In this document: in pieces, positions 1-8,882 of the stretch | How the letters are laid out: the number at the start of each line of letters is the position of its first letter | Numbering within the stretch: position 1 is the stretch's first letter | Assembly: GCA_947591315.1 (NCBI GenBank) | Contig: CANQDD010000011.1 | Coordinates: 25,313-89,312 of the forward strand | Reading direction: 5' to 3' | Origin: an uncultured Clostridia bacterium | Lineage (GTDB): Bacteria; Bacillota; Clostridia; UBA1381 | Length of the DNA: 64,000 nt | The notes under the pieces: model-generated | Databases searched by the model: none | What the model saw: the letters and a program-made list of their open reading frames with translations, nothing else | What the model was told of the DNA's origin: nothing | Program-made: the position numbers and the translations under genes

Positions 1-13
1 TGTTTGTGCAATT

Positions 14-1255
14 TTAAGAGTTGTTTGCACTTTGCTTTTTCTCGCGTACAGAGCGGGCGTATTCCTTGTATTCCAAGGGCGAAACGCCGGTGTACTTTTT
101 GAATACCTGGCTGAAATACTGCGAGTTACTGCCGTAACCCACGTTTTCCGCTATCTCGTATATTCTGTCCTTCTTACCCTCGCGGAGCAGCTCTTTCGCC
201 ATTTCCATGCGCTTTTCCATTACGTAGTGCGAGAAGTTCTTGCCCGTCTCCTTTTTGAAGAGCTTGCCGAGATAGTCCACGTTTGTAAACAGTATCGAGC
301 TTGCAAGCCAGCGGAGCGAGAGATTCTCGTTTTCGATGTTGCTGTTTATGCTGTTTATGGTGTCGCGCACGAGCGAGGAGTAGACCTTCTTCGACTCGGA
401 AACGTTGCTTTGCGTAATTTCAAGGCTCTTGTCCAAAATGTAAGAGTGTATCTCCGAGAGCGTTTTGGCTTCCTGCACCTCGACAACGCCCTTCATATAG
501 CGGTCGATCTTGTCGTCGCCGCAGCAGCGCGCTATGCTGACGTAAAGCTCCAGACAGTATATCTTCGCAACCGCAGGAAGCGGAGCGGTTTTTCTGAGCT
601 TTTTGAAAAAACCGTCAACGCACAGCTTGGTCTTGTCGGCGTCGCCGGAGCGTACCGCCTGCTCGACCGCATTGTAATCGGGGCGGAAGGTTATTTCGCC
701 GCTGTTTACGATTATGTCGCTTTCGCACAAAGTCCTGTCGCTTTCGGCATAAAATGAATATCCCAAACAAGTCCTGAGACGTTCAAACGTTTCCGGCAAA
801 TCGTCAAGCTGTGTTTTGACGCTGCATACCGACATAAGGCTGTAACCGTAGCACCGCTTTACCGAGCAGCGGATTTTTTCCAGAACCTGCACAAGCTCCG
901 TCTTTCCGCCGTCGGGTACAGCGAGCACTATAAAATCACTTATTACAGTCGCAAAAATCAGTTTTTCTTCTCCTATGTACTGCTGTGCTGTGTTTTTAAT
1001 AAAGAAGAAATCCTCTAAATCCTTTGCGCCGGTAGGCTTTAGAATGACAAGCCTTACTGTCTGCCGCGCGTCCGCATTGAATAACGCGCAGTACGTATTT
1101 AAGATTTCATTTGTGTCGCCGCCGCCGATAAGCAATTCGCGCATGAGCTGCTCATTCAGCATCGGTCTTACGCGCTCCTCCTCCGACGCGACAAGCTCCG
1201 CGAAGCTTGCGCCGGACGTCGCGCTGTCAGGACTATGTATATTTTTATTATACAT
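14..1255 (-). CDS. AraC-family transcriptional regulator (YesN-like)
   Basis: A 413-residue DNA-binding regulator. The last ~100 residues form a two-helix-turn-helix AraC domain: LRWLASSILF begins the first HTH, and IAENVGYGSNSQYFSQVFKK is the conserved second HTH. The N-terminal ~290 residues lack a cupin sugar-binding signature. They resemble the linker/degenerate GGDEF-like region of YesN-type regulators, but no receiver domain is present. I chose the ATG at 1255 because AAAGGAG lies 9 bases upstream. A GTG at 1279 is in frame but sits upstream of that ribosome site. No target gene is adjacent, so the ligand is unknown. Family certain, role unknown. Confidence 0.85.
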   Translation of the reverse strand: MYNKNIHSPDSATSGASFAELVASEEERVRPMLNEQLMRELLIGGGDTNEILNTYCALFNADARQTVRLVILKPTGAKDLEDFFFIKNTAQQYIGEEKLIFATVISDFIVLAVPDGGKTELVQVLEKIRCSVKRCYGYSLMSVCSVKTQLDDLPETFERLRTCLGYSFYAESDRTLCESDIIVNSGEITFRPDYNAVEQAVRSGDADKTKLCVDGFFKKLRKTAPLPAVAKIYCLELYVSIARCCGDDKIDRYMKGVVEVQEAKTLSEIHSYILDKSLEITQSNVSESKKVYSSLVRDTINSINSNIENENLSLRWLASSILFTNVDYLGKLFKKETGKNFSHYVMEKRMEMAKELLREGKKDRIYEIAENVGYGSNSQYFSQVFKKYTGVSPLEYKEYARSVREKKQSANNS

Positions 1256-1425
1256 AGCTTTTCTCTCCTTTATAGTCACTCTCGTACACTATATAGTATA
1301 TTATATACGGTTTTTTTAACAAATTCAAGTATTAAATTTTGTTAAATATAAATAAATTTTTGATTTTTGTGGTATAGTTCATTATATGTCTGATTTTTCC
1401 ACAATATCTTGTATTTTACATACAA

Positions 1426-1450
1426 AAAAATTACCGCCGAAGGCGGTGTG
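1426..1450 (-). terminator. Intrinsic terminator downstream of the recombinase remnant
   Basis: Read on the minus strand, ACCGCC-TTC-GGCGGT is followed by AATTTTTTT. It lies 40 bases past the stop of the recombinase tail, so it is probably that gene's original terminator, carried along with it. Confidence 0.6.
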
Positions 1451-1491
1451 AGATAAAACAGTAAGATTCAATTTTCGGTGAGTGGCGCAGC

Positions 1492-1862
1492 TTAAGCTGC
1501 GCCATTCCTTGCTTCTGCTTGAAATAGCGACATTGGCAGGAAGCCTACCAAGTCGTAGTAGATGTCAATTTGCTGCGTCCGTTTGCCGTTCATCTTTTCC
1601 GTCGAGTGGACGTAAACGCGCTGAACCATATCGTTAAGTATGGTCGGCGTTAATTCCTGCAAGTCGAAATATTTGTGAACCTTTCCGATGAACCGCTCTA
1701 TGTTGTCGGACTGCTCCTGTTGACGGTCAATCTCGGCGATCAGCTTGTCGATAGACTTTCTCAAGTCCTCCTGTTTCCGCTCGTAATCGTCGGCAAGTAT
1801 TTTGAAACGGCTTTCGCTGAGCGTGCCGTTCGCCTTGTCCTCGTAAATGCACTTGAGAAGTC
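1492..1862 (-). pseudogene. 3' fragment of a large serine recombinase (DUF4368 tail)
   Basis: About 123 codons remain open. They read LLKCIYEDKANGTLSESRF, then a charged coiled-coil stretch, and finish with TPTILNDMVQRVYVHS and QQIDIYYDLVGFLP. This is the C-terminal end typical of Tn4451/TndX-type large serine recombinases of clostridial mobile elements. The catalytic serine domain and recombinase domain are missing. In frame, the fragment is preceded at once by a TGA, and the helicase stop codon lies only 3 bases before the homology begins. The front of the gene was therefore lost at a sharp junction near 1862. It is not functional alone. Confidence 0.8.
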
Positions 1863-1865
1863 AAT

Positions 1866-4604
1866 CTAAATGCTATTTTTCAACATGGATTCAATTCGTT
1901 CCCGTTCTCCGCTTTCATTGGTGCGTATACGCAATAATGGAATACCGCACTTGTCGAAAATGTTATTTTTCATATTGTCTCTATCTGACTGTTGACTCCC
2001 AGGCGGATGAAAACGGACTCCATCTACTTCAATTGCCATTACAGGTGATTTATCCATCTTGTTAAAAAGCAGAAAATCCGTATGAGTTAATGGATTTTTA
2101 ACATATTGTTTCTCATTTTCATTCAAAAGCTCATAATTTTTCACTATTGATGCCAAAGAAACGTGAATCGCACAATCAATATTTTGAAAATCTTCTTTAT
2201 GTATGATTTCTTCAATAATTGAATAGAGCAGGTTTTCAGAATCATATTGCGAAACTCTCTTATGTTTTTTCAAATATGCTCGCCTTTGTTGAGCATATTC
2301 TTTGTATAACAAATCAAATACCGAGAATACAGCGCTATCAACAACTTCACAATTGTTGTATGTAATGTAGCGAGCTAAATCACCATAGTTGGTTTTATAA
2401 TTTTGTGGGGAATTTGACATGACCACCACAAGAGTCTTAACTGCTCGGGATACGGCTACATTCAACATATTGGGATCATCTACAAAATCTCCTATTTCGT
2501 TATCTACAGATACTAAAATGATAGCTTTTTTCTCACGTCCCTGAAATTTGTGAACCGTAGCTACCTCATATTTTGAACCTAGCTGTTCTGCAATTTCTTT
2601 TACTTGATCCTTGTAGGGTGTAATAATTCCAATGTTCTCTGCCTGATAGCCTTTTTCCTTTAAAACAGGCAAGATTTCTTTCTTTATAACGTCTATTTGC
2701 CGTTGGTTGACATGGTATCTGGCATGATTACCTGTTACTGTTTTATACATTGTAATCACATTTTCCTCTCCACGATCTTCTGTCATGATAATCAACTGCC
2801 CCTGATAGAATTTCTGATTGCAAAATCCAATAATTTTTGGGTGGCAGCGGTAATGCTCTCTCAGTAATACGGAAGGTACATTTTGCCATCTGCTTAATGC
2901 TGAAGACAGGAGGCTATGTTTTGTAAAACGATACATTTCATCAAGATTGTATTTAGCCCAAATCTCTTCTGCAATCTGCATATCATTATTGGTGAGCACA
3001 TTTGGAAGCTGCTTCACATCGCCTACAACAATAACATTTTTTGCGCAGGAAAATGCTAATACTCCTGTTGTTAAATTTACTTGAGATGCCTCGTCAATAA
3101 TAAGGTAATCATAAATGTGTTCTACGCTGAGCGTTTCTTTTATCGAATAGGTTGTACTAAGAACAACGGGATATTCTTCATTAAATTCCTTGGACTTACA
3201 GTGAAAATCGTTCATCACAAACTTTTTTCTTTTATCTCGCCAATTGTACCGCTTTGCCAACTTTGCCCTAAACAGCTGCAATGATTTATTAGACAGTTCT
3301 TCCATTTTCGTGTCAAATGAGTAATCAGTCAATTGATTTTTTAGCTTTATTTTTTCTTCTTGGAGTTCGGTTTTCTTGCAAATGTAAAACTGTTTTTGCA
3401 AATAGGGTATAACCGACTCCGAAAGCTGAGAGAATAGTTTTATTGCATAATAGCCGAAACGGAATAGAATAAACATCTTCTTTAATAATCCAACACTGTC
3501 ATTTCGTTCGGCGTATTGCTCATATTCCAACAGCAACGACAGAATCTGCCGTGACGTCATCTTCCTTAATTTGTAGTCGGTAAGTCGATATTCAACAGTA
3601 GCATAGTATTCATCAAAATAATGTTGCTCAGGTTGCAATTCCAACAGTTCCTGCTCTATCTCAGCAACACGATTTTTCTTGTTCAACATCGCATCTAATT
3701 CCGTTGACAAAAGCTTTACATCTTCTGAAAGCTTTTCTTCAGATTCGGCTGTAAGTTCCCACTCGCTCATATTAGGATATTGACCGTTCTGACTGTCCAA
3801 AAATTTCTTTTTATTATCTTTTTTGCCAAGAAATGCCGCAAAAAAGGATACATCTTTTTTCTCTAACTTTTCGACTACATTCAAGGTTGCCGAATTATTG
3901 TTAGAAACAACTGCAACCGTTTTTTTGTTTAAGACAGCATTCGCAATAATATTCAAAATTGTTTGGGTTTTTCCGGTTCCCGGCGGTCCTTGAATTATAC
4001 TCACTTGAGAAGAAAAAGCATTCTCCACTGCTTGCTTCTGACTTTGGTTTAGACCAAATGGATAAATGAGCGAATGTGTACCTTTATGAATCTGAGGCTT
4101 TATGTCAGTACTAAAATAAGTTGCCAACACCGTATTGTCTTGAACAGAAACAACTTTTTCATACTGTTTTTCTAAAAAAATATTACTTTCATCACTATTT
4201 TCAAATTTTATCGGAAGCTTTTTAGCTGTTTCCTTAAAATAATTAAAAAGCTGTTTTGAGTTTTTATCATTTAAACAATTATGTAAAAGTTGTATTTCAT
4301 TACGACGAAATGACAAATCAGGTTTATTTTTGAGGATAATACGATAAAAACATCCAAAATCCAGGATTTTATCAACCCCTTTGATATGATTGCCGTTTGC
4401 GACTACAATTACACCTTGTGGATCTATAACTTTCTGAAGATTAAGAATTTGAACATTTTGTTCGTTATAGCTATATACTTTTGATGAATTCGAGTATTGA
4501 ATGTTGTATTTACCATTTTCAAACTTGTAAGACACAACCAAATTCGTCTTATCTTCTCCTTTTATAATCAGTAATTGCTTGTGTGTGTCCATTTTTTCAC
4601 ACAT
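1866..4604 (-). CDS. SF1 (UPF1-like) helicase fused to DUF2726-type nuclease, candidate defence gene
   Basis: A 912-residue protein. Residues ~180-215 carry the Q-motif/Walker A region (GPPGTGKT at 206-213). A long coiled-coil insertion follows (~280-430). LIIDEASQ is Walker B, VVGDVKQLPNV is motif III, and VHKFQGREKKAIILVSV with NVAVSRA gives motifs V-VI of the AAA_11/AAA_12 (COG1112) helicases. The last ~75 residues hold HTDFLLF and AIEVDGVRFH followed by RDNMKNNIFDKCGIPLLRI, a DUF2726-like PD-(D/E)xK fold. Helicase-nuclease fusions of this kind are common in phage-defence islands; the Mokosh type II system is an analogue, with a PLD rather than a DUF2726 nuclease. The gene is clearly more AT-rich than its neighbours and abuts recombinase debris. 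There is no good ribosome site before ATG 4604; ATG 4592 is an alternative start. The defence role is inferred. Confidence 0.8.
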   Translation of the reverse strand: MCEKMDTHKQLLIIKGEDKTNLVVSYKFENGKYNIQYSNSSKVYSYNEQNVQILNLQKVIDPQGVIVVANGNHIKGVDKILDFGCFYRIILKNKPDLSFRRNEIQLLHNCLNDKNSKQLFNYFKETAKKLPIKFENSDESNIFLEKQYEKVVSVQDNTVLATYFSTDIKPQIHKGTHSLIYPFGLNQSQKQAVENAFSSQVSIIQGPPGTGKTQTILNIIANAVLNKKTVAVVSNNNSATLNVVEKLEKKDVSFFAAFLGKKDNKKKFLDSQNGQYPNMSEWELTAESEEKLSEDVKLLSTELDAMLNKKNRVAEIEQELLELQPEQHYFDEYYATVEYRLTDYKLRKMTSRQILSLLLEYEQYAERNDSVGLLKKMFILFRFGYYAIKLFSQLSESVIPYLQKQFYICKKTELQEEKIKLKNQLTDYSFDTKMEELSNKSLQLFRAKLAKRYNWRDKRKKFVMNDFHCKSKEFNEEYPVVLSTTYSIKETLSVEHIYDYLIIDEASQVNLTTGVLAFSCAKNVIVVGDVKQLPNVLTNNDMQIAEEIWAKYNLDEMYRFTKHSLLSSALSRWQNVPSVLLREHYRCHPKIIGFCNQKFYQGQLIIMTEDRGEENVITMYKTVTGNHARYHVNQRQIDVIKKEILPVLKEKGYQAENIGIITPYKDQVKEIAEQLGSKYEVATVHKFQGREKKAIILVSVDNEIGDFVDDPNMLNVAVSRAVKTLVVVMSNSPQNYKTNYGDLARYITYNNCEVVDSAVFSVFDLLYKEYAQQRRAYLKKHKRVSQYDSENLLYSIIEEIIHKEDFQNIDCAIHVSLASIVKNYELLNENEKQYVKNPLTHTDFLLFNKMDKSPVMAIEVDGVRFHPPGSQQSDRDNMKNNIFDKCGIPLLRIRTNESGERERIESMLKNSI

Positions 4605-4614
4605 AATATAAATT

Positions 4615-4632
4615 ATTCTTGAAAATAAGAAT
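4615..4632. promoter_or_regulatory. Inverted repeat just upstream of the helicase start
   Basis: ATTCTT-GAAAAT-AAGAAT is a 6+6 inverted repeat 10 bases upstream of the helicase ATG, between promoter and gene. It could be an operator or an mRNA hairpin hiding the start. No regulator has been identified. Confidence 0.35.
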
Positions 4633-4714
4633 TGTTATATTATTTTCTCCCTTCCGCAAAATTTTGATTATAATAAAATTATATTAAACTATGTCTGCTA
4701 TAAGCAGCCAATAT

Positions 4715-4743
4715 ATTATATCATATTTCGTTCTATTTGTCAC
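4715..4743 (-). promoter_or_regulatory. Putative sigma-A promoter of the helicase
   Basis: On the minus strand, GTGACA, 17 bases, then TATAAT (-10 at 4715-4720, -35 at 4738-4743). It gives a leader of about 100 bases before ATG 4604. Confidence 0.5.
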
Positions 4744-4799
4744 CGTGTTTTTTTGATTTTATTTCTTTCATCAGGAATTTTTGGACATATTCTGTACTT

Positions 4800-5093
4800 T
4801 GAGTATCAAAGTGGTTATGTTGACCTAAAAAAGTTTCCATCTATTATTAGCACTATTAATACGGCATTTATCATATTTTCATTCTTTTGACGGAAAAGCA
4901 AAAAACGACCTTAAAGCCGATATGTGCCTGTTTCTTGAGGACTGGGCGAAGAGAGAATTATTCCACGGAACAGTACGAGGATTGGAAGGATAAGACGCTT
5001 GCGTATTATTCGAGATTTGCGGTAGACGAACAGACGGATGAAGCAGACGGTGATGCGATAAAGGTGAAAATTGTTCCGGCAGATGACAAATAA
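4800..5093 (+). pseudogene. Deleted and frameshifted copy of the XRE regulator locus
   Basis: 4800-4885 is an upstream flank matching 27381-27465 (shared GAGTA..., CTAAAAAAGTTTCCA, TATTAGCA). It jumps straight into codons matching residue ~120 onward of the intact XRE gene at 27708: FDGKAKNDLKADMCLFLEDW. A small deletion near 4953 then shifts the frame, after which ENYSTEQYEDWKDKTLAYYS continues the homology. About 600 bases, including the whole HTH, are missing. This is a dead copy that shows the two islands share ancestry. Confidence 0.8.
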
Positions 5094-5098
5094 AATCC

Positions 5099-5142
5099 AA
5101 AAAAATTCGCCGCAGCCGTATGTCGGAGCAGCGAATTTTTTT
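5099..5142. terminator. Bidirectional intrinsic terminator between XRE remnant and phoR
   Basis: AAAAAATTCGC pairs with GCGAATTTTTTT around an inner GC-rich stem. There is an A-run on one side and a T-run on the other, so it can end the phoR transcript from the right and any transcript entering from the left. Confidence 0.7.
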
Positions 5143-5147
5143 ATTCA

Positions 5148-6482
5148 TTAGCCCTTATCAAACGCTAACGTAACGCTCGTGCCTTTACCTTCGGCGCTCT
5201 CTAAGGTGATTTCGGCGTTATGATACATCGCACCGTGCTTTACTATCGCAAGTCCCAGTCCCGTGCCGCCGACCTGCTTGGAACGGCTTTTATCGACGCG
5301 ATAGAAACGCTCGAAAACGCGCGGTTTGTGCTCGGCACCGATGCCTATGCCGGTGTCGCGGACAGTCAGGTACACTTTTTTATCCGCGTCGTTCACGATA
5401 ACGTCGACTGTCCCGTTTTCCTTGTTGTATTTGATCGCGTTATCGCAAAGATTGTAGACCATCTCGTCGAGAATTTTTCGCACGCCGCACACCTTCGCGC
5501 TGCCGCCGATCAAATTTAAGCTCACGTTTTTCTTCGCTGCTTCGCTTTTAAGGCGGTCTATAATTTTGCCGGACAGTTCATATAAATCAACATCTTCCTT
5601 TTCGAGCGGAATGTTCTTTTCGTCAAGCTCCGACAGCTCTATAATGTCATTCACAAGCGAAATGAGCCGCTGCGTTTCGTCATAGATCGACTTTGAAAAA
5701 TCCGACGCGACCTCCTGCGGGACATCTCCGTTTTTCATAAGCTCCGCGAAGCCGGAAATCGAGGTTAGCGGCGTTTTCAGTTCGTGCGACACGTTCGCGG
5801 TAAACTCGCGTCGCGTTTCGTCGCGTTTTGAAAGTTCCGCAATTTGCTTTGAGATAGTGCACTTTTGGTCGGATATTTTTCTCAAAAGCGGCGTTAATTC
5901 CTCGTATGTTTCGTTGTTTTCGGGGTTTTCCAAATCGAGATCGTTTATCGGTTTTACAATCGACTTTGACACCCTCGACGACAGAACCGCCGTTATTATA
6001 AGCACCGCCAAGAGAATAAACAGGATAGGCTGCAAAAGTCCCATAACGATTGTGAAAACGGTGTACTGGTTTGTTGAAACGCGCAAAATGCTGCCGTCGG
6101 ACAATTTCACGGCATAGTACAGCGTTTTCTCGGTCAGCGTTTTTGAGTATCTGACGCTCATGCCCGTTCCCGTTTCCATCGCCTGCTTAATTTCCTCGCG
6201 CCCGGCGTGATTGTCGAGCGACGACGCGTCGGCTTGATTGTCGAAAACAACAGTTCCGTCTGGATTTACGAGCGTTATTCGCCTGTCTGTGTTATCAAGA
6301 CTTTCAAGAAAAGAAATGCCCTCGTTTTCAACCGCTTGGGCGATATAACCCGCTTCGCTTTCAACCTCAGTCCGAATTTGATTTTCAAACGTATCGAATA
6401 AAATTCCTATAACAAATACCGCCGCAGCGATGAGAGCGAAAAGCGTTGTCAAAAACGTGAAGCGGAATATTTTTTTATTCAT
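5148..6482 (-). CDS. phoR: Phosphate-sensing histidine kinase PhoR
   Basis: A membrane sensor kinase of about 444 residues. There is one TM segment at ~12-32, an extracytoplasmic domain to ~145 and a second TM segment at ~146-170. The linker is followed by the HisKA domain with the phosphorylated His in FTANVSHELKTPLTSISGF, an N-box and a GTGLGLAIV G-box. It phosphorylates the response regulator encoded just upstream, whose 3' end it overlaps by about 8 bases. ATG 6482 was preferred; a GTG at 6491 is also in frame. Assignment to PhoR rather than another EnvZ/WalK-like kinase rests on the pst-phoU neighbourhood. Confidence 0.85.
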   Translation of the reverse strand: MNKKIFRFTFLTTLFALIAAAVFVIGILFDTFENQIRTEVESEAGYIAQAVENEGISFLESLDNTDRRITLVNPDGTVVFDNQADASSLDNHAGREEIKQAMETGTGMSVRYSKTLTEKTLYYAVKLSDGSILRVSTNQYTVFTIVMGLLQPILFILLAVLIITAVLSSRVSKSIVKPINDLDLENPENNETYEELTPLLRKISDQKCTISKQIAELSKRDETRREFTANVSHELKTPLTSISGFAELMKNGDVPQEVASDFSKSIYDETQRLISLVNDIIELSELDEKNIPLEKEDVDLYELSGKIIDRLKSEAAKKNVSLNLIGGSAKVCGVRKILDEMVYNLCDNAIKYNKENGTVDVIVNDADKKVYLTVRDTGIGIGAEHKPRVFERFYRVDKSRSKQVGGTGLGLAIVKHGAMYHNAEITLESAEGKGTSVTLAFDKG

Positions 6483-7155
6483 GCCCTTCACCGCCTATCT
6501 TGTAGCCGATATTTTTCACCGTTTTGATAAGACCGCCCGCCTCGCCGAGTTTTACTCGCAGCTTGCGTATATGCACATCGAGCGTCCGTGATTCCGTGTA
6601 ATACTCGCCCCACACCTTAGTGAGCAGGGAGTCCCGTTCCACCACGTTTCCGTCGGCTTCCAAAAGCGCGGTAAGCAGGGAATATTCCTTATATGAAAGC
6701 TCCACGTTTGTACCGTTTACCTCTATAATATGCTTCGCGGGATTTACATATAAACCGCCGATTTGATATACCTTTTCGCGCGGTGCGGTTTTCCCGTATC
6801 GGCGCAGCACGGCGCGCACGCGCGATATAAGCTCGGTCATGCCGAAGGGCTTTGCTATATAATCGTCCGCGCCCATGTCAAGACCCGTCACCTTGTCAAA
6901 TTCGCTGCCCTTCGCGGTGAGCATAATAACGGGAATGTCGGCTGTGGCGGGGGTTTCACGGAGCTTTTTCAAAACCGAAAGTCCGTCCTCGTCGGGGAGC
7001 ATGATGTCAAGCAGGAATAATTCAGGCGCGGCGGTACCGAGCGCGTTCCAAAGCGGGTGCGGCGAGTCAAAACCGCATACGTCGTAGTCCTCGCGTTTTA
7101 AGGCGTAGATTACGAGCTTTCTGATGTTGTCGTCGTCTTCGAGAATGTATATCAT
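6475..7155 (-). CDS. phoP: Response regulator PhoP/PhoB (OmpR family)
   Basis: 226 residues. The receiver domain has acidic EDDD at 6-9, phosphoacceptor D50 in LFLLDIMLPDEDG and Lys in YIAKPFG. A winged-helix DNA-binding domain follows (SRTLDVHIRKLRVKLGE). AAAGGAGG sits 8 bases before the ATG. With the kinase that overlaps its 3' end, and with pst-phoU upstream on the same strand, it should control the phosphate-starvation response. Confidence 0.88.
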   Translation of the reverse strand: MIYILEDDDNIRKLVIYALKREDYDVCGFDSPHPLWNALGTAAPELFLLDIMLPDEDGLSVLKKLRETPATADIPVIMLTAKGSEFDKVTGLDMGADDYIAKPFGMTELISRVRAVLRRYGKTAPREKVYQIGGLYVNPAKHIIEVNGTNVELSYKEYSLLTALLEADGNVVERDSLLTKVWGEYYTESRTLDVHIRKLRVKLGEAGGLIKTVKNIGYKIGGEGHE

Positions 7156-7194
7156 TTTGTATTCCTCCTTTGGTGATGTAAATTATGATTTATA

Positions 7195-7445
7195 TGTGTA
7201 AAACCCCTCCGACGCCTTCGGCGCCACCTCCCCTAGTAGGGGAGGCTTGCGATATGCGGCGCTCACCGTATGGCTCCCCTACTAGGGGAGCTGTCACACG
7301 CAGTGTGACTGAGGGGTTTATACGGGCGAACACGGTTCGCCCCTACGGGAACGGGCTGTCGAGGGCGCCAGCCCCTACGGCGCAGTATTTACAAATAACG
7401 GGTGTAGGGGACGGCGCCCTCGACGTCCCGCATTTCGCCGTTAAA
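7195..7445. repeat. Intergenic modular palindromic repeat cluster 1
   Basis: Fills the 333-base gap between phoP and phoU. Unit one (about 7200-7320) opens with AAACCCCTC and closes with GAGGGGTTT. It contains hairpins GACGCCTTCGGCG, CCCCTAGTAGGGG, CCCCTACTAGGGG and GTCACACGCAGTGTGAC. Unit two (about 7320-7440) has GTCGAGGGCGCCAGCCCCTA facing TAGGGGACGGCGCCCTCGAC. The same modules recur near 35.1, 45.2 and 49.9 kb. It encodes nothing convincing and resembles a non-autonomous MITE/REP-like element. Confidence 0.75.
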
Positions 7446-7488
7446 TCATAATTTACCACACACATTATACACCCGCTCCACATGATTT

Positions 7489-8130
7489 TCAACACGGGCG
7501 TTTATTCGTTATCGAATAAATCACCCATTCCGCGATATTTTCCGCATGGTCGCCGATGCGCTCAAAATATTTCGCGATCATCAATAAATCAATCAGCGCC
7601 TCCGCGCTGTCCTTGCCTTCGCGCACGGCTTCTATAAGCTCGTTTTTGACCTTATCAAAAAGCGCGTCAACCGCGTCGTCCTGACCGATAACGGATTTCG
7701 CGAGCGAAATATCCTTTTTCACAAACGATTCCACGCTGTCCGTCACCATTTTTATCGTCGCGCGCGCCATTTCCGTTATGTGCGTCTTGCTCACGGGCGC
7801 GCTGCCCTTGATATGTTTCACGATCTCCGTAATGTCCGTCGCCTGGTCGCCTATGCGCTCCATGTCGGAAATCATTTTCAGCGCGGACGATATTACCCTC
7901 AGATCCGTCGCCACCGGCTGCTGCTGCAATAACAGCCGCATACAAAGCCGCTCTATGTCGCGCTCCTTTTGGTCTATCTGCCTGTCCGCTTCGAGAGCCG
8001 TGTCGCGCATATCATCACCGCCCTCCGTGAGATACTTCACACAGCCGCTTATCGCTTCCTCGCACAGCGCACCCATCGTCGTAAGCTCGTCGTTAAGATG
8101 CGCTAATTGCTCGTCAAATTTATTCCGCAT
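7489..8130 (-). CDS. phoU: Phosphate transport regulator PhoU
   Basis: 213 residues forming two repeated three-helix PhoU domains, with conserved ERIGDQATDI (first repeat) and KYFERIGDHAENIAEW (second repeat) metal-binding motifs. PhoU damps PhoR signalling and modulates Pst transport. GGGGAGG precedes the ATG, which overlaps the pstB stop codon, so the two are translationally coupled. Confidence 0.92.
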   Translation of the reverse strand: MRNKFDEQLAHLNDELTTMGALCEEAISGCVKYLTEGGDDMRDTALEADRQIDQKERDIERLCMRLLLQQQPVATDLRVISSALKMISDMERIGDQATDITEIVKHIKGSAPVSKTHITEMARATIKMVTDSVESFVKKDISLAKSVIGQDDAVDALFDKVKNELIEAVREGKDSAEALIDLLMIAKYFERIGDHAENIAEWVIYSITNKRPC

Positions 8131-8882
8131 TATCCGAACCTCCCCGTTATATAGTCCTCCGTCCTCTTGTCGGCGGGCATTGAGAACATCTTTTCCGTAT
8201 CGTCGTACTCAATGATTTCGCTGAGCAGGAAAAACGCCGTTTTATCCGCTATTCGCGCCGCCTGCTGCATATTGTGCGTGACTATCACTATCGTGTATTT
8301 TTCGCGCAGTTCCGTTGCCAGATCCTCTATTTTCGATGTTGAGATGGGATCGAGCGCGCTTGTCGGCTCGTCCATTAAAAGTATCTCCGGCTCTACGGCG
8401 AGCGCACGCGCGATACATAGCCGCTGCTGCTGACCGCCGCTCATGCCGAGCGCGCTCTTTTTGAGTCTGTCCTTGCACTCGTCCCATATCGCCGCCTGTC
8501 TTAACGACCGCTCCACAATTTCGTCAAGCTTCACGCGCGACTTTATCCCGTGTATTCTCGGTCCGTAGGCGATGTTGTCGTAAATGCTCATCGGGAACGG
8601 GTTCGGTTTCTGGAACACCATACCGACGCGCTTCCGCAGCACGTTCACATTTATATCCTTGTAAATGTCCACTCTGTCAAGCGTGACTTCGCCCTTGATA
8701 TGACAGCCTTCAACGAGGTCGTTCATGCGGTTAAGCGTTTTCAGAAACGTCGATTTTCCGCAGCCCGACGGTCCTATCAACGCTGTGATTTGCTTTTCGG
8801 GAATATCCATATTTATATTTTTTAAAGCCTGATGCGCGTTATACCACAAATCGAGCTTTTGCACCCTTAAAATATCAGCCAT
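8130..8882 (-). CDS. pstB: Phosphate ABC transporter ATP-binding protein PstB
   Basis: About 250 residues. Walker [11 protein letters not shown]-loop [19 protein letters not shown], signature [15 protein letters not shown] and Walker [13 protein letters not shown] are all intact. It is the cytoplasmic ATPase that energises phosphate uptake by PstSCA. ATG 8882 sits 9 bases after AAAGGA; ATG 8888 in the same frame is too close to it. The start overlaps the pstA end. Confidence 0.93.
   Translation of the reverse strand: MADILRVQKLDLWYNAHQALKNINMDIPEKQITALIGPSGCGKSTFLKTLNRMNDLVEGCHIKGEVTLDRVDIYKDINVNVLRKRVGMVFQKPNPFPMSIYDNIAYGPRIHGIKSRVKLDEIVERSLRQAAIWDECKDRLKKSALGMSGGQQQRLCIARALAVEPEILLMDEPTSALDPISTSKIEDLATELREKYTIVIVTHNMQQAARIADKTAFFLLSEIIEYDDTEKMFSMPADKRTEDYITGRFG

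Noticed and set aside
7185..7451. Open frame of 88 codons in the phoP-phoU gap
   Set aside because: It translates the palindromic repeat; low-complexity Pro/Arg protein without ribosome site.
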